Below are positions 1 through 13,950 of a stretch of 64,000 nt of DNA, in pieces (within the stretch, counting starts at the first letter, position 1; the number at the start of each line of letters is the position of its first letter). The notes under the pieces were generated by a model. The model was not told the origin of the DNA. It worked only from the letters and a program-made list of their open reading frames with translations, and searched no databases. The stretch is from NCBI RefSeq assembly GCF_049671645.1, contig NZ_JBATVG010000014.1:124001-188000 (forward strand), given 5' to 3'. The position numbers and the translations under genes are program-made. This DNA comes from Castellaniella sp049671645. Lineage in GTDB: Bacteria; Pseudomonadota; Gammaproteobacteria; Burkholderiales; Burkholderiaceae_B.

Positions 1-45
1 GAGTCGCAGATCAAGCAAAGCGCCCAGTGTACAGCGGCCGCATGA
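1..45 (+). CDS. possible C-terminal end of a gene cut by the left edge
   Basis: Reading frame 1 is open from the first base to a TGA at 43-45 and would encode a 14-residue tail ending in CTAAA. A hairpin follows at 69-99 and lies between this stop and the convergent gene ending at 134, which is the arrangement expected at the end of two facing genes. No family can be assigned from so short a piece. It could equally be chance open frame in non-coding DNA. Confidence 0.25.
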   Translation, partial: ESQIKQSAQCTAAA

Positions 46-68
46 CGGGCTTACGGACGCCCGGACGC

Positions 69-99
69 GCAAGGGGGCTGCATCGCGCAGCCCCCTTGC
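69..99. terminator. 13-bp hairpin between convergent genes
   Basis: A perfect 13-bp stem (69-81 with 87-99) closes a 5-nt loop. It lies just beyond the stop of the minus-strand acyl-CoA dehydrogenase. Neither strand shows a run of T after the stem, so it is terminator-like rather than a textbook intrinsic terminator. Confidence 0.45.
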
Positions 100-133
100 A
101 CAAGCAACGGCCGAGGCCGCTGGTTCCGACGGA

Positions 134-1939
134 TCAATACCCCAGGGCGAAATCCTCGGCCGGCAGATCCAGCAGCACGGCGGGCCCTGCCTTCATGGCT
201 TCCGCGTGCGCCAGGGTGCGCGGCAGGATGCGGGTGAAATAGAAGCGGGCCGTATGCAGCTTGGCCTGGTAGAAGGCCTTGTCGCCCTCGCCGGCCTTCA
301 GCTTTTCAGCAGCGACCCGCGCCATGTCGGCCCAGAAATACGCCAGAGTCACGTAGCCGGAATACATCAGGTAATCGACCGAAGCCGCGCCCACCGCCTC
401 GCGGTTGGTCATGGCCGACATGCCGATCTTCATGGTCAGGCTGCCCCATTCCTTGTTCAGTTCGGCCAGAGGCTTCACGAATTCGGCAATCGCCCGGTTG
501 CCGCTTTGCGCCTTGCAGAATTTGTGCACGACCTTGGTGAAGGCGCGCAGGGTCTCGCCCTGGGTCATCAGCACCTTGCGACCCAGCAGGTCCAGCGCCT
601 GCACGCCGGTCGTACCTTCGTACAGCATGGAAATGCGGCTGTCGCGCACGTTCTGCTCCATCCCGTGTTCGGAAATGTAGCCATGGCCGCCGAACACCTG
701 CACCCCCAGATTGGCGGCCTCGAAGCCGGTTTCCGTCATGAAGGCCTTGGCGATCGGGGTCAGGAAGCTGAGCAACTTGTCCGCCAGCTCGCGCTGTTCG
801 GCATCCTGGCTGTAGTGGGCGATGTCCACCTGCTGCGCGGCGTAGTACAGCAGCGCCCGATTGCCCTCGGCAAAGGCCTTGATGGTCAGCAGCATGCGGC
901 GCACGTCGGGATGCACGATGATGGGGTCGGCCGGCTGGTCCGGGAATTTCGGGCCGCTGAGCGCCCGCATCTGCAGACGGTCGTGGGCGTACTGGTTCGC
1001 CCCCTGGAAGGCGACCTCGGCGTGGGCCAGACCCTGGATGGCCGTGCCCAGGCGCGCCGTGTTCATGAAGGTGAACATGCAGTTCAGGCCCTTGTTGGCC
1101 GCGCCGATCAGAAAACCGGTGGCTGCGTCGAAATTCATGACACAGGTGGCGTTGCCATGGATGCCCATCTTGTGCTCGATGGATCCGCAACTGACGGCAT
1201 TGCGCGCGCCCAGGCCGCCCTGCCCGTCCGGCAGGAACTTCGGCACGATGAACAGGGAAATACCCTTGGTTCCCGCCGGGGCGTCCGGCAGACGGGCCAG
1301 CACGATGTGCACGATGTTTTCCGCCATATCGTGCTCGCCGGCGGAAATGAAGATCTTGGTCCCGCTGATCTTGTAGCTGCCGTCCGCCTGGGGTTCTGCC
1401 TTGGTGCGCAACATGCCCAGGTCGGTGCCGCAGTGCGATTCGGTCAGGCACATGGTGCCGGTCCATTTGCCGGACACCAGGGGTTCCAGATAGGTTTTCT
1501 GCTGTTCCTGCGTGCCATGCGCCTGCAGGGTGTTCATGGCGCCATGCGACAGGCCGGGATACATGCCCCAGGCCCAGTTGGCCTCGCCCATCAGTTCGCT
1601 GATGGCCATGCCCAGCGACTCGGGCAAGCCCTGGCCCCCATGGGCGGGATCGTGCGACAGGGCCGGCCAGCCGCCTTCCACGTATTGTGCGTAGGCCTCC
1701 TTGAAGCCCTTGGGGGTGGCGACGCCATCCGGCGACCAGGTGCAGCCCTCGCGGTCGCCGACGGAGTTCAGGGGCGCCAGCACTTCCTGGCAGAATTTCG
1801 CGCCTTCTTCCAGGATCGCATTGACCATGTCCGGCGTGGCGTCCCCACAGCCCGGCAGGGACTGGTAGTGATCGGAATAATTCAGGACCTCGTCGCGCAC
1901 GAAACGAATCTCGCGCAAAGGGGCTTTATAGTCGGGCAT
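134..1939 (-). CDS. acyl-CoA dehydrogenase (about 600-residue, DmdC-like class)
   Basis: 601 residues. It belongs to the long acyl-CoA dehydrogenase class, which carries an extra C-terminal domain beyond the usual 380-residue core and oxidises acyl-CoA thioesters to enoyl-CoA using FAD. Visible landmarks are the N-terminal MPDYKAPLREIRFV motif common in this class, the flavin/substrate segment MCLTESHCGTDLG near residue 160, HKMGIHGNATC near 270, and the YEGTTGVQALDLLGRK segment holding the expected catalytic glutamate near 430. I chose the ATG at 1939 because GGAG lies just upstream and the conserved N-terminus begins there; an in-frame extension reaches 1987. A perfect palindrome lies 71 bp upstream and may be its operator. 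The gene stands alone, so its substrate cannot be read from context; medium/long-chain acyl-CoA or methylmercaptopropionyl-CoA are both possible. Confidence 0.88.
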   Translation of the reverse strand: MPDYKAPLREIRFVRDEVLNYSDHYQSLPGCGDATPDMVNAILEEGAKFCQEVLAPLNSVGDREGCTWSPDGVATPKGFKEAYAQYVEGGWPALSHDPAHGGQGLPESLGMAISELMGEANWAWGMYPGLSHGAMNTLQAHGTQEQQKTYLEPLVSGKWTGTMCLTESHCGTDLGMLRTKAEPQADGSYKISGTKIFISAGEHDMAENIVHIVLARLPDAPAGTKGISLFIVPKFLPDGQGGLGARNAVSCGSIEHKMGIHGNATCVMNFDAATGFLIGAANKGLNCMFTFMNTARLGTAIQGLAHAEVAFQGANQYAHDRLQMRALSGPKFPDQPADPIIVHPDVRRMLLTIKAFAEGNRALLYYAAQQVDIAHYSQDAEQRELADKLLSFLTPIAKAFMTETGFEAANLGVQVFGGHGYISEHGMEQNVRDSRISMLYEGTTGVQALDLLGRKVLMTQGETLRAFTKVVHKFCKAQSGNRAIAEFVKPLAELNKEWGSLTMKIGMSAMTNREAVGAASVDYLMYSGYVTLAYFWADMARVAAEKLKAGEGDKAFYQAKLHTARFYFTRILPRTLAHAEAMKAGPAVLLDLPAEDFALGY

Positions 1940-2009
1940 CTCCAGGTCTCCGGGTGGTTGGCCATCCGGCTGGCGCAGCGCCAGCACAGGAACAGCCGGG
2001 TCTCACATT

Positions 2010-2031
2010 AATTCAAACGATCGTTTGAATT
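2010..2031. promoter_or_regulatory. 22-bp perfect palindrome, PsrA/FadR-like TetR operator candidate
   Basis: The core attcaaacgatcgtttgaat (2011-2030) is a perfect inverted repeat, extended by one more base pair each side. It contains GAAAC/GTTTG-type half sites around a short spacer, as known for PsrA, a TetR-family fatty-acid regulator (family knowledge). It sits upstream of the acyl-CoA dehydrogenase starting at 1939, which supports a role in fatty-acid control. The regulator itself is not in the window. Confidence 0.65.
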
Positions 2032-2075
2032 TAAGTCGAGATCGCCCGGAAAGTCAAGGTCGGCAAGAGGAAAAC

Positions 2076-2114
2076 CCAAAAAGAAAGGTCTTTGCGACGA
2101 TTGCCGCAAAGACC
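2076..2114 (-). terminator. intrinsic terminator of the glycine-zipper lipoprotein gene
   Basis: A perfect 10-bp stem (2087-2096 with 2105-2114, loop 8 nt) is followed on the minus strand by TTTCTTTTTGG. It lies 62 bp beyond the stop of the lipoprotein gene and separates it from the acyl-CoA dehydrogenase. Confidence 0.85.
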
Positions 2115-2175
2115 CTTGAATCGGCCGGGACGGAGACGGATCCCGACGCCGTGTGTTAGCCGCCCGTGCTGCCGA

Positions 2176-2403
2176 TCAGCGGTTCTTCCCGACTTGATCG
2201 CCGATCACGCCGCCGATGGCGGCGCCGCCGACCGTACCCAGGATACCGCCGCCTGTGATCACAGCTCCCGCCACACCTCCGAGTCCGGCACCGGTCACGG
2301 CGGATTTCTGACGATGGCTCATGTTGTCCCAGGAGGAGCAGCCTGCCATGGCGGTCGCCAACACCAGCACTGCACTGAATTTCCCAAGGGTACGAATAGT
2401 CAT
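2176..2403 (-). CDS. small glycine-zipper lipoprotein, OsmB-like
   Basis: 75 residues. The N-terminus is a lipoprotein signal peptide with lipobox MAGC, lipidated Cys expected at residue 22. The rest is a glycine zipper (repeated GxxxG, GAGLGGVAGAV and VGGAAIGGVIG) followed by a basic end, the layout of the OsmB family of small osmotically or stress-induced outer-membrane lipoproteins. An AAGGAG ribosome site lies upstream of the ATG, and the gene has its own terminator at 2076-2114, so it is probably a single-gene transcript. The molecular role of these proteins is not well defined; the osmB name is by resemblance only. Confidence 0.82.
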   Translation of the reverse strand: MTIRTLGKFSAVLVLATAMAGCSSWDNMSHRQKSAVTGAGLGGVAGAVITGGGILGTVGGAAIGGVIGDQVGKNR

Positions 2404-2519
2404 AGGAGGCTCTCCTTCTTTGAATACCTTGATTTCTTTATAACCCGGCGCCAGAGCGGAAACTGTGAGCCGAGGCTACATTTGTTTCGGGTCGGACCGC
2501 CCGCAAGCCCGAAAAACCC

Positions 2520-3077
2520 TTATTTCACCAGGGCCAGCACGTCTCGGAAAGCCGGGTGCGCCGGCGTTTCCAGCCACTCATACAGGGCCATCTCGGACGT
2601 GACGGTTTCCAGCCCGTAGCGACGCCAGCGCTCGCAGGCCGCCGCCCGATCGGACGGATGCCTGGAGCCGATGCCGTCCGTGACCAGCACGGGCTCGTAG
2701 CCGGCCTGGGCCAGGCCCAGCCCAGTTTGTAACACGCAGATGTGGGCTTCGGTGCCTGTCAACAACACCCGGGTGCGGCCCGCCGGCCACTGCCGCAGAA
2801 AAACGGCTTCGCGGCAGGCGTTGAAATGGGTCTTGGCGACGACCCGGTCGATATGGGGCGCCAGATCGGTGTGGGTCGGACCGATCTTCTGCGGCCAGTG
2901 CTCGGTGGCCCAGACCGGCACGGACAGCAGGCGGGCCGCCTGGGCGAACCGGGCCACCCGGCCCCGCAAGGCATCGGTATCCTGGATCGCCGGCAGCAGC
3001 TTTTCCTGCATGTCCACGATCAGCAGCAGGCTGGCGCTGGCCGTCAGCAAGGCCTGGTTCACATCCCTGGTTGTCAT
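2520..3077 (-). CDS. isochorismatase-family cysteine hydrolase, YcaC-like
   Basis: 185 residues, a single isochorismatase-like domain. The expected catalytic triad is visible: Asp22 in LLIVDMQ, Lys82 in VVAKTHFNAC and Cys114 in TEAHICVLQT. The end, SEMALYEWL, resembles YcaC-type hydrolases, a branch whose physiological substrate is not settled. The start is the ATG at 3077, which has GGAG six bases upstream; an in-frame ATG at 3089 lacks one. It follows ettA on the same strand with about 54 bp between them, so it may share its transcript. It is probably a small-molecule amidase or hydrolase rather than an isochorismatase of siderophore synthesis, since no siderophore genes are near. Confidence 0.85.
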   Translation of the reverse strand: MTTRDVNQALLTASASLLLIVDMQEKLLPAIQDTDALRGRVARFAQAARLLSVPVWATEHWPQKIGPTHTDLAPHIDRVVAKTHFNACREAVFLRQWPAGRTRVLLTGTEAHICVLQTGLGLAQAGYEPVLVTDGIGSRHPSDRAAACERWRRYGLETVTSEMALYEWLETPAHPAFRDVLALVK

Positions 3078-3131
3078 GACGCACTCCATATCGTCGGCCA
3101 GAAGGCCCCCGTGGCGGCCGGCCAGTCGGAT

Positions 3132-4805
3132 TTACTTCAGAGCCTTGTAGCGGATCCGGTGCGGCCGGGCTGCTTCCTCGCCCAGGCGCTGGCGCTTGTC
3201 GGCCTCGTATTCCTGATAGTTGCCATCGAAGAACACCACCTGGGAATCGCCTTCGAAGGCCAGAATGTGCGTGGCGATCCGGTCCAGGAACCAGCGGTCG
3301 TGGCTGATGACCAGCACGCTGCCGGCGAATTCCAGCAAGGCGTCTTCCAGGGCGCGCAAGGTTTCCACGTCCAGATCGTTGGAGGGTTCGTCCAGCAACA
3401 GTACGTTGCCGCCCGCAATCAGGGTCTTGGCCAGATGCAGGCGGCCGCGTTCGCCGCCCGAGAGTTTGCCGACCTGCTTGCCCTGATCGGCGCCCTTGAA
3501 GTTGAAGCGGCCCAGATAGGCGCGGGAAGGCATCTCGAAGCGGCCGACGGTCAGCAGGTCGGCGCCATCGGAAATGGCGTCGAACACGGTCTTGTCGTCG
3601 GGCAGGGAGTCGCGCGACTGGTCCACGTAAGCCAGCTTGACCGTCTGGCCCAGCACGGCCTCGCCGGCGTCCGGGGTTTCCTGACCGGCGATCATGCGAA
3701 ACAGCGTGGATTTCCCCGCGCCATTGGGGCCGATGATGCCGACGATGGCCCCGGCGGGAACCTTGAAGCTGAGATCGTCGATCAGGAGCCGGTCGCCGAA
3801 CGATTTGGAGACGTTGCGAAACTCGATGACCTCGTTGCCCAGGCGTTCGGCCACGGGAATGAAGATTTCCTGGGTCTCGTTGCGCTTCTGGTATTCGTGC
3901 GACGACAGTTCCTCGAAGCGCGCCAGGCGCGCCTTGGCCTTGGCCTGGCGGCCCTTGGGGTTCTGCCGCACCCATTCCAGTTCTTTCTTGATGGTGCGCT
4001 GGCGGGCTGATTCGGCGGATTCCTCGTGCTTCAGGCGGTCTTCTTTCTGTTCCAGCCAGGAACTGTAATTGCCCTTCCAGGGAATGCCGTGCCCCCGGTC
4101 CAGCTCCAGGATCCATTCGGCGGCATTGTCCAGGAAGTAGCGATCGTGGGTCACGGCCACGACCGTGCCCGGGAACTGGCGCAGGAAGACTTCCAGCCAT
4201 TCCACCGATTCGGCGTCCAGGTGGTTGGTGGGCTCGTCCAGCAGCAGCATGTCGGGCTTGGACAAAAGCAGGCGGCACAAAGCCACCCGGCGCTTTTCAC
4301 CGCCGGACAGTTTGCCGACGATGGCATCCCAGGGCGGCAGGCGCAGGGCATCCGCGGCGATTTCCATCTGGGTTTCGATATCGTCGCTGCCGCTGGTGGC
4401 CGCCGCCGCGATGACGGCCTCCAGCTCGGCCTGTTCCGCGGCCAGGGCGTCGAAATCGGCATCCGGCTCGGCATAGGCGGCATAGACCTCGTCCAGCCGC
4501 TGGCGGGCCTCGAATACCTGGCCCAGGCCGGCTTCGACGGACTGGCGCACGGTGTGTTCAGGGTCCAATTGCGGTTCCTGGGGCAGATAGCCGATCTGCA
4601 GGCCCGCCATGGGGATGGCCTCGCCTTCGATGTCCTTGTCCACCCCGGCCATGATTTTCAGCAGGGTGGATTTGCCGGAACCATTCAGGCCCAGCACGCC
4701 GATCTTGGCGCCGGGAAAGAAGGACAGGGAAATATCGCGCAGGATCTGGCGCTTGGGGGGCACGATCTTGCCCACCCGGTTCATGGAATACACGTACTGT
4801 GCCAT
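3132..4805 (-). CDS. ettA: energy-dependent translational throttle protein EttA (ABC-F)
   Basis: 557 residues, near the 555 usual for EttA. It has two ABC ATPase domains on one chain and no membrane segments, as in all ABC-F proteins. Visible are Walker A GLNGSGKST near residue 40 and GPNGAGKST near 355, signature motifs LSGGEKRR and LSGGERGR, Walker B LLLDEPTNHLD and LLLDEPSNDLD, and a charged linker between domains. The N-terminus MAQYVYSMNRVGK is characteristic. EttA binds the ribosomal E site and couples translation to the ATP/ADP ratio (family knowledge). The ATG at 4805 gives the standard N-terminus; the ribosome site is weak. It is divergent from the gene at 5053 across 247 bp, which contains a 7-bp inverted repeat (GCATGCA at 4880 and TGCATGC at 4904). 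Confidence 0.96.
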   Translation of the reverse strand: MAQYVYSMNRVGKIVPPKRQILRDISLSFFPGAKIGVLGLNGSGKSTLLKIMAGVDKDIEGEAIPMAGLQIGYLPQEPQLDPEHTVRQSVEAGLGQVFEARQRLDEVYAAYAEPDADFDALAAEQAELEAVIAAAATSGSDDIETQMEIAADALRLPPWDAIVGKLSGGEKRRVALCRLLLSKPDMLLLDEPTNHLDAESVEWLEVFLRQFPGTVVAVTHDRYFLDNAAEWILELDRGHGIPWKGNYSSWLEQKEDRLKHEESAESARQRTIKKELEWVRQNPKGRQAKAKARLARFEELSSHEYQKRNETQEIFIPVAERLGNEVIEFRNVSKSFGDRLLIDDLSFKVPAGAIVGIIGPNGAGKSTLFRMIAGQETPDAGEAVLGQTVKLAYVDQSRDSLPDDKTVFDAISDGADLLTVGRFEMPSRAYLGRFNFKGADQGKQVGKLSGGERGRLHLAKTLIAGGNVLLLDEPSNDLDVETLRALEDALLEFAGSVLVISHDRWFLDRIATHILAFEGDSQVVFFDGNYQEYEADKRQRLGEEAARPHRIRYKALK

Positions 4806-5052
4806 GGCGTCACCGTCAAAGCTCGGGCCGAGGGATTCGGCCCGCATAAAGGGTCGATTGTAGGCCGGACGTCGCGCGGGCATGCAAGTATGCCGTATAT
4901 GGATGCATGCAGCGGCTGTCGGCCTGCCGGGAGCGGTCCATTGCGCCAGTGTGGGTCCTCTCCATGCCTGCCCCCGCAGGCTCTCCGCAAGAACTCCGAT
5001 GCAGACCGTACAATGGGCGAAGACCGACTTTCTGAATTCCCGGACCACCACC

Positions 5053-5547
5053 ATGCTGACCTTCACCGCCGCCGAGGCCGATCTGCTGGGCCGCACGGCC
5101 GACGCCCTGTGCGCCTACATGGGCAAGCCCGTCATTGCCGAAATCGTCGTGGAAACAGACGAAGGCTTCGAATGGGCGCTGTTCGCCCTGCCCCTGGGCC
5201 CCGACGACGAGGTCGAGGGCCGCCCGCGCGTCCAGGCCGGCGGTCCCGGCGCCCGGTTCCTGGGCAACGGCGGCGGGCTGGACCTGAGCGACGGCCAGCC
5301 GATCGACTGCGAATTCCTGTGGGCCATCCAGCTGTCCGAACTGGACGGCTGCCGCTACATCAAGGTCGATGCCCAGGGCGAGGAAGCGGGCTGGTCGGAC
5401 ACCTTGTCCGAACTGCTGCCCTTCGAACTGTCGGAGGCCGACCTGCCCGACGACGAGGATGACACCACCGACATCGATGAACCCGATGCCGGCGAAAACG
5501 GCGGCGATGAGGACGACATGCCCGGCGCGGGCCGCACCCTGCACTGA
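5053..5547 (+). CDS. hypothetical acidic protein
   Basis: 164 residues; I do not recognise a family. The first 110 residues look like a compact mixed alpha/beta domain (MLTFTAAEADLLGRTADAL, then FEWALFALPLG). The last 45 are very acidic, with DDEDD and a Glu/Asp/Gly-rich tail ending GAGRTLH. There is no signal peptide, membrane segment or cysteine motif, so it is probably cytosolic. A TACAAT hexamer at 5009-5014 could be a -10 box; if so, an in-frame ATG at 5000 would lie upstream of the message and the start at 5053 is right. It is convergent with the glycosyltransferase, 32 bp apart. Confidence 0.7.
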   Translation: MLTFTAAEADLLGRTADALCAYMGKPVIAEIVVETDEGFEWALFALPLGPDDEVEGRPRVQAGGPGARFLGNGGGLDLSDGQPIDCEFLWAIQLSELDGCRYIKVDAQGEEAGWSDTLSELLPFELSEADLPDDEDDTTDIDEPDAGENGGDEDDMPGAGRTLH

Positions 5548-5579
5548 TCGATGCGCTGAGTCGGCGTCTGCCTCGCGGG

Positions 5580-6545
5580 TCAGGTCGCCACGGAATGCTT
5601 GCTGCGAGCGGCGGCGTCGCGCACGCGATCCCGCGCATACAGGATCACCCCGGCCGGCCACATGGCCACCACCAACAGCCGGGACAGCGGATGGGTCAGG
5701 CGCCGCCCTTGGGGCCGGGCCACGCGGCGGGCGCGTAAATGCAGGGCAAACCGGGTATATCGCACGGCCGCCGCCAGGAAGGATGACGGTTGGTAGCGTA
5801 ACCACGGCAGACAGCATTCCACGGTGTCATAGGACAGCAGCCACAAGCCCAGCGCATGACGGCTGCTGTCGGCCGCCTTCCGCTGGCACGACAGGCCGTC
5901 ACCACTGTCGTGATAGACCCGGAACACCTGGTTGACGAAGCGCGTCAGATAGCCCGCGCGGGCGATGGAACGCCACACCAGGCTCTCGGGCACGAAGCCC
6001 GGGATGTCTTCCGGAAAGGGAAACTGACGCAGGACATCGGTGCGCAGGCAGCCGAATTTTTCCCCCCGCACATGGTAGCGGAACGTCATGTCCAGCGACG
6101 TGATGTCCATCACGTCATGGGGATACATGTCCCCCACCACCCGGCCATCCGGCCGGGCGCACAGCCCTGTGATCGCCACGTAGCGGCCGCGCTGGGCCGG
6201 GGGCACCTGGTCCCAGACCTGCGCCATCTGATACAAGGCGTTGGGGTCCAGTTCATCGTCGCTGTCGATGGCCACCAGCCATTCGCCCCGGGCTTGGCGC
6301 ACGCCATTATTGAAGGCTGTTTTCTTATGTTGATTGGGTTGCCAGATGTAACGAATGGGAAAGCTGGCTTCCTCTTGCCACCCCCGCACCAGCGTGCGGG
6401 TATGGTCAGTGGATCCGTCGTCCACCACCACCCATTCGAAGTCCTGGAACGACTGTTCCTGCAAAGACAGATAGACGCGTTCCAGCGTGTGCGCCCGGTT
6501 GAAAGTGGGGGTGACGACAGAAAATAAATGACGCCAGCAAGCCAT
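5580..6545 (-). CDS. family 2 glycosyltransferase
   Basis: 321 residues. A GT-A fold starts at the N-terminus: VVTPTFNRAHTLERV, the nucleotide-binding VVVDDGSTD near residue 40 and the metal-binding IDSDDEL near 93, followed by an acceptor region with a conserved-looking EDIPGFVPESLVW. The C-terminal 90 residues are rich in Arg, Trp and Leu and may contact the membrane, but I see no clear transmembrane helix. GGAGGAG lies about 9 bases before the ATG. It is not inside a polysaccharide cluster, so the acceptor (LPS, glycolipid or capsule) is unknown. The 42-residue gene upstream ends with its own terminator, so this gene is probably transcribed separately. Confidence 0.88.
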   Translation of the reverse strand: MACWRHLFSVVTPTFNRAHTLERVYLSLQEQSFQDFEWVVVDDGSTDHTRTLVRGWQEEASFPIRYIWQPNQHKKTAFNNGVRQARGEWLVAIDSDDELDPNALYQMAQVWDQVPPAQRGRYVAITGLCARPDGRVVGDMYPHDVMDITSLDMTFRYHVRGEKFGCLRTDVLRQFPFPEDIPGFVPESLVWRSIARAGYLTRFVNQVFRVYHDSGDGLSCQRKAADSSRHALGLWLLSYDTVECCLPWLRYQPSSFLAAAVRYTRFALHLRARRVARPQGRRLTHPLSRLLVVAMWPAGVILYARDRVRDAAARSKHSVAT

Positions 6546-6587
6546 GCCGGTGAACTCCTCCTGTCCTCAGGGCTTCATGATAGCGGC

Positions 6588-6620
6588 AAAAAAAAACCAC
6601 GGACGACGGTGTCCGTGGTT
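6588..6620 (-). terminator. intrinsic terminator after the 42-residue gene
   Basis: A perfect 10-bp stem (6595-6604 with 6611-6620, loop of 6) is followed on the minus strand by a run of about nine T. This is a strong Rho-independent terminator, 50 bp beyond the stop at 6671. Confidence 0.93.
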
Positions 6621-6670
6621 TCCCCGATGCCGAATTGTATGCAAACAATACGGCAGGTCCGGATGCGTCA

Positions 6671-6799
6671 TCAGACGCGCTTGACCTTTTCCAGCATCTT
6701 GAAGACGCCTTTGGGGGCGCGCACGAAAAGACGCTTGAACGCTTTGCCAAGGCAACGGCGTTCGAGCGTATTGCGCCGCGTGCGTTTGATTTCGGCCAT
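6671..6799 (-). CDS. 42-residue highly basic protein
   Basis: 42 residues beginning MAEIKRTRRNTLERR and ending EKVKRV, about one third Lys plus Arg, with no signal peptide. The case that it is a real gene is strong: AGGAG six bases before the ATG, an extended -10 promoter candidate at 6844-6852, and a strong intrinsic terminator at 6588-6620. I do not recognise the family. The composition suggests RNA, DNA or ribosome binding. It is divergent from the UvrA-type gene. Confidence 0.8.
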   Translation of the reverse strand: MAEIKRTRRNTLERRCLGKAFKRLFVRAPKGVFKMLEKVKRV

Positions 6800-6843
6800 G
6801 AGAATCTCCTGGGTGTAAGGCGGGCTTGAATGCAAAACACGCC

Positions 6844-6852
6844 ATTTTAGCA
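6844..6852 (-). promoter_or_regulatory. extended -10 promoter candidate for the 42-residue gene
   Basis: On the minus strand the sequence TGCTAAAAT fits an extended -10 element (TGnTATAAT). Transcription would start near 6837, giving a leader of about 38 nt with the AGGAG site. No convincing -35 box is seen, which is tolerable for extended -10 promoters. Confidence 0.4.
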
Positions 6853-7030
6853 AAGTTCCTTGCCTCTGGCCCTGAAGCCGGACCAGCTTCCCGGGCGGGT
6901 CTGGTAACACATGCTTCCGATCTGTTGCCGGAACCCGCCGCCGGCCGCCGCGCCGCGGCTGCCCGCAATATCCCCGAGCCCCGCCGGACCACCCTCGCCG
7001 CCCGGCCCGGCCGCAGATTATGATGACGTC

Positions 7031-12726
<5,696 letters not shown>

Positions 12727-12730
<4 letters not shown>

Positions 12731-13950
12731 ATACCCCACCCGTTTGCCTGTTTGAAAACCGCCTGAGCGGCTGGTCGCTGCGCCTGGACGAGCCGATCGA
12801 CCGGATCGCGGTTCACCGCCGGGCCGACCTGCCGGCGGCCTGGGACGCCATCGAGGCCGCCCGCAAGGCCGGCCGCTGGGTGGCCCTGCTGCTGGATTAC
12901 GAACTGGGCGCATGGCTGGACGCGGGCCCCGGCGGGTCCGACCCGCACGATCGGGAGCCGGACCCCCTGCCCCGACTGACCGCGCTGGTGTACGCCCGGG
13001 CGCAGGAACACGGTCGATGGGAACCGGACAGCCAGCCTGCCCGGTTCCCATCGCGACCCGCCCGCGACACACCGGCCGCGTCGCCCCAACAGCCCGCCGC
13101 GCCGGACCTGCGCCTGCGCAGCGGCCGATCACAAGCCGAGCATGCCCGGGCCGTCGCGTCGATCCGCAACGGCATCGCACGCGGCGACTTCTATCAGGTG
13201 AACTACACGATTCCCCTGCAACTGGACTGGCCGGCGGCGCTGGCGCCCGCGCAGGTCTACCAGGACCTGATCGCCCGCCATCCCGTTTCCCAGGCGGCCT
13301 GCCTGCGCGACGGCGACCGCTGGGTGCTATCGCTCTCGCCCGAATTGTTCGTCGCCCGCCAGGGCGGCCGCCTGCTGACCCGCCCCATGAAGGGCACAGC
13401 CCCGCGACACCTTGATCCGACACAGGACCGGCAGGCGGCGGAAGCACTGCTTCACAGCGAAAAGAACCGCGCCGAAAACCTGATGATCGTCGATCTGTTG
13501 CGCAACGATCTGGGGCGTCTCGCCACGCCGGGCACTGTGCACGTGCCAGCCCTCTTCAGCCTGGAGGGCTATCCTTCCGTCTGGACTCTGACATCCTCGG
13601 TGCAGGCCGAGGCGCCCGACGTACCGTTATCCCGGGTGCTGCATGCCCTGTTTCCGTGCGGGTCGGTGACAGGCGCCCCCAAGATCGCCGCCATGCGGGC
13701 CATCCAGGAGCTGGAAAACCGGCGCCGGGGCATCTACTGCGGCAGCGTGGGCTGGCTGGCGCCCAACGGCGATTTTTCCCTGAACGTCGCCATCCGGACC
13801 ATCGAAGTGCGCGACGGCCAGGCCCGGTTCGGTGTCGGCGGTGGTATCGTTTTCGACTCCAAGGCCGATGAAGAATGGCAGGAATGCCTGTGGAAGGCCA
13901 GAATCCTGGACCGCTGGACCCCCTATGACGACGCCACCCGCCCTGATTGA
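12727..13950 (+). CDS. pabB: aminodeoxychorismate synthase component I
   Basis: 407 residues. With a glutaminase subunit it converts chorismate and ammonia to 4-amino-4-deoxychorismate for p-aminobenzoate and folate. The C-terminal chorismate-binding domain shows the PabB-type RPMKGTAPR segment (the PIKGT-like motif that distinguishes PabB from anthranilate synthase TrpE), LMIVDLLRNDLGRL, GSVTGAPK and RRGIYCGSVGW. The N-terminal part is short and divergent, with a Pro/Ala/Arg-rich stretch near residues 95-130. It overlaps the UvrA-type gene by an ATGA and the next gene by 26 bases, so the three are probably co-translated. In many relatives pabB and pabC are one fused chain; here they are separate but overlapping. 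Confidence 0.92.

Noticed and set aside
206..2011. 601-codon plus-strand frame opposite the acyl-CoA dehydrogenase
   Set aside because: Shadow of the real minus-strand gene; no family resemblance.
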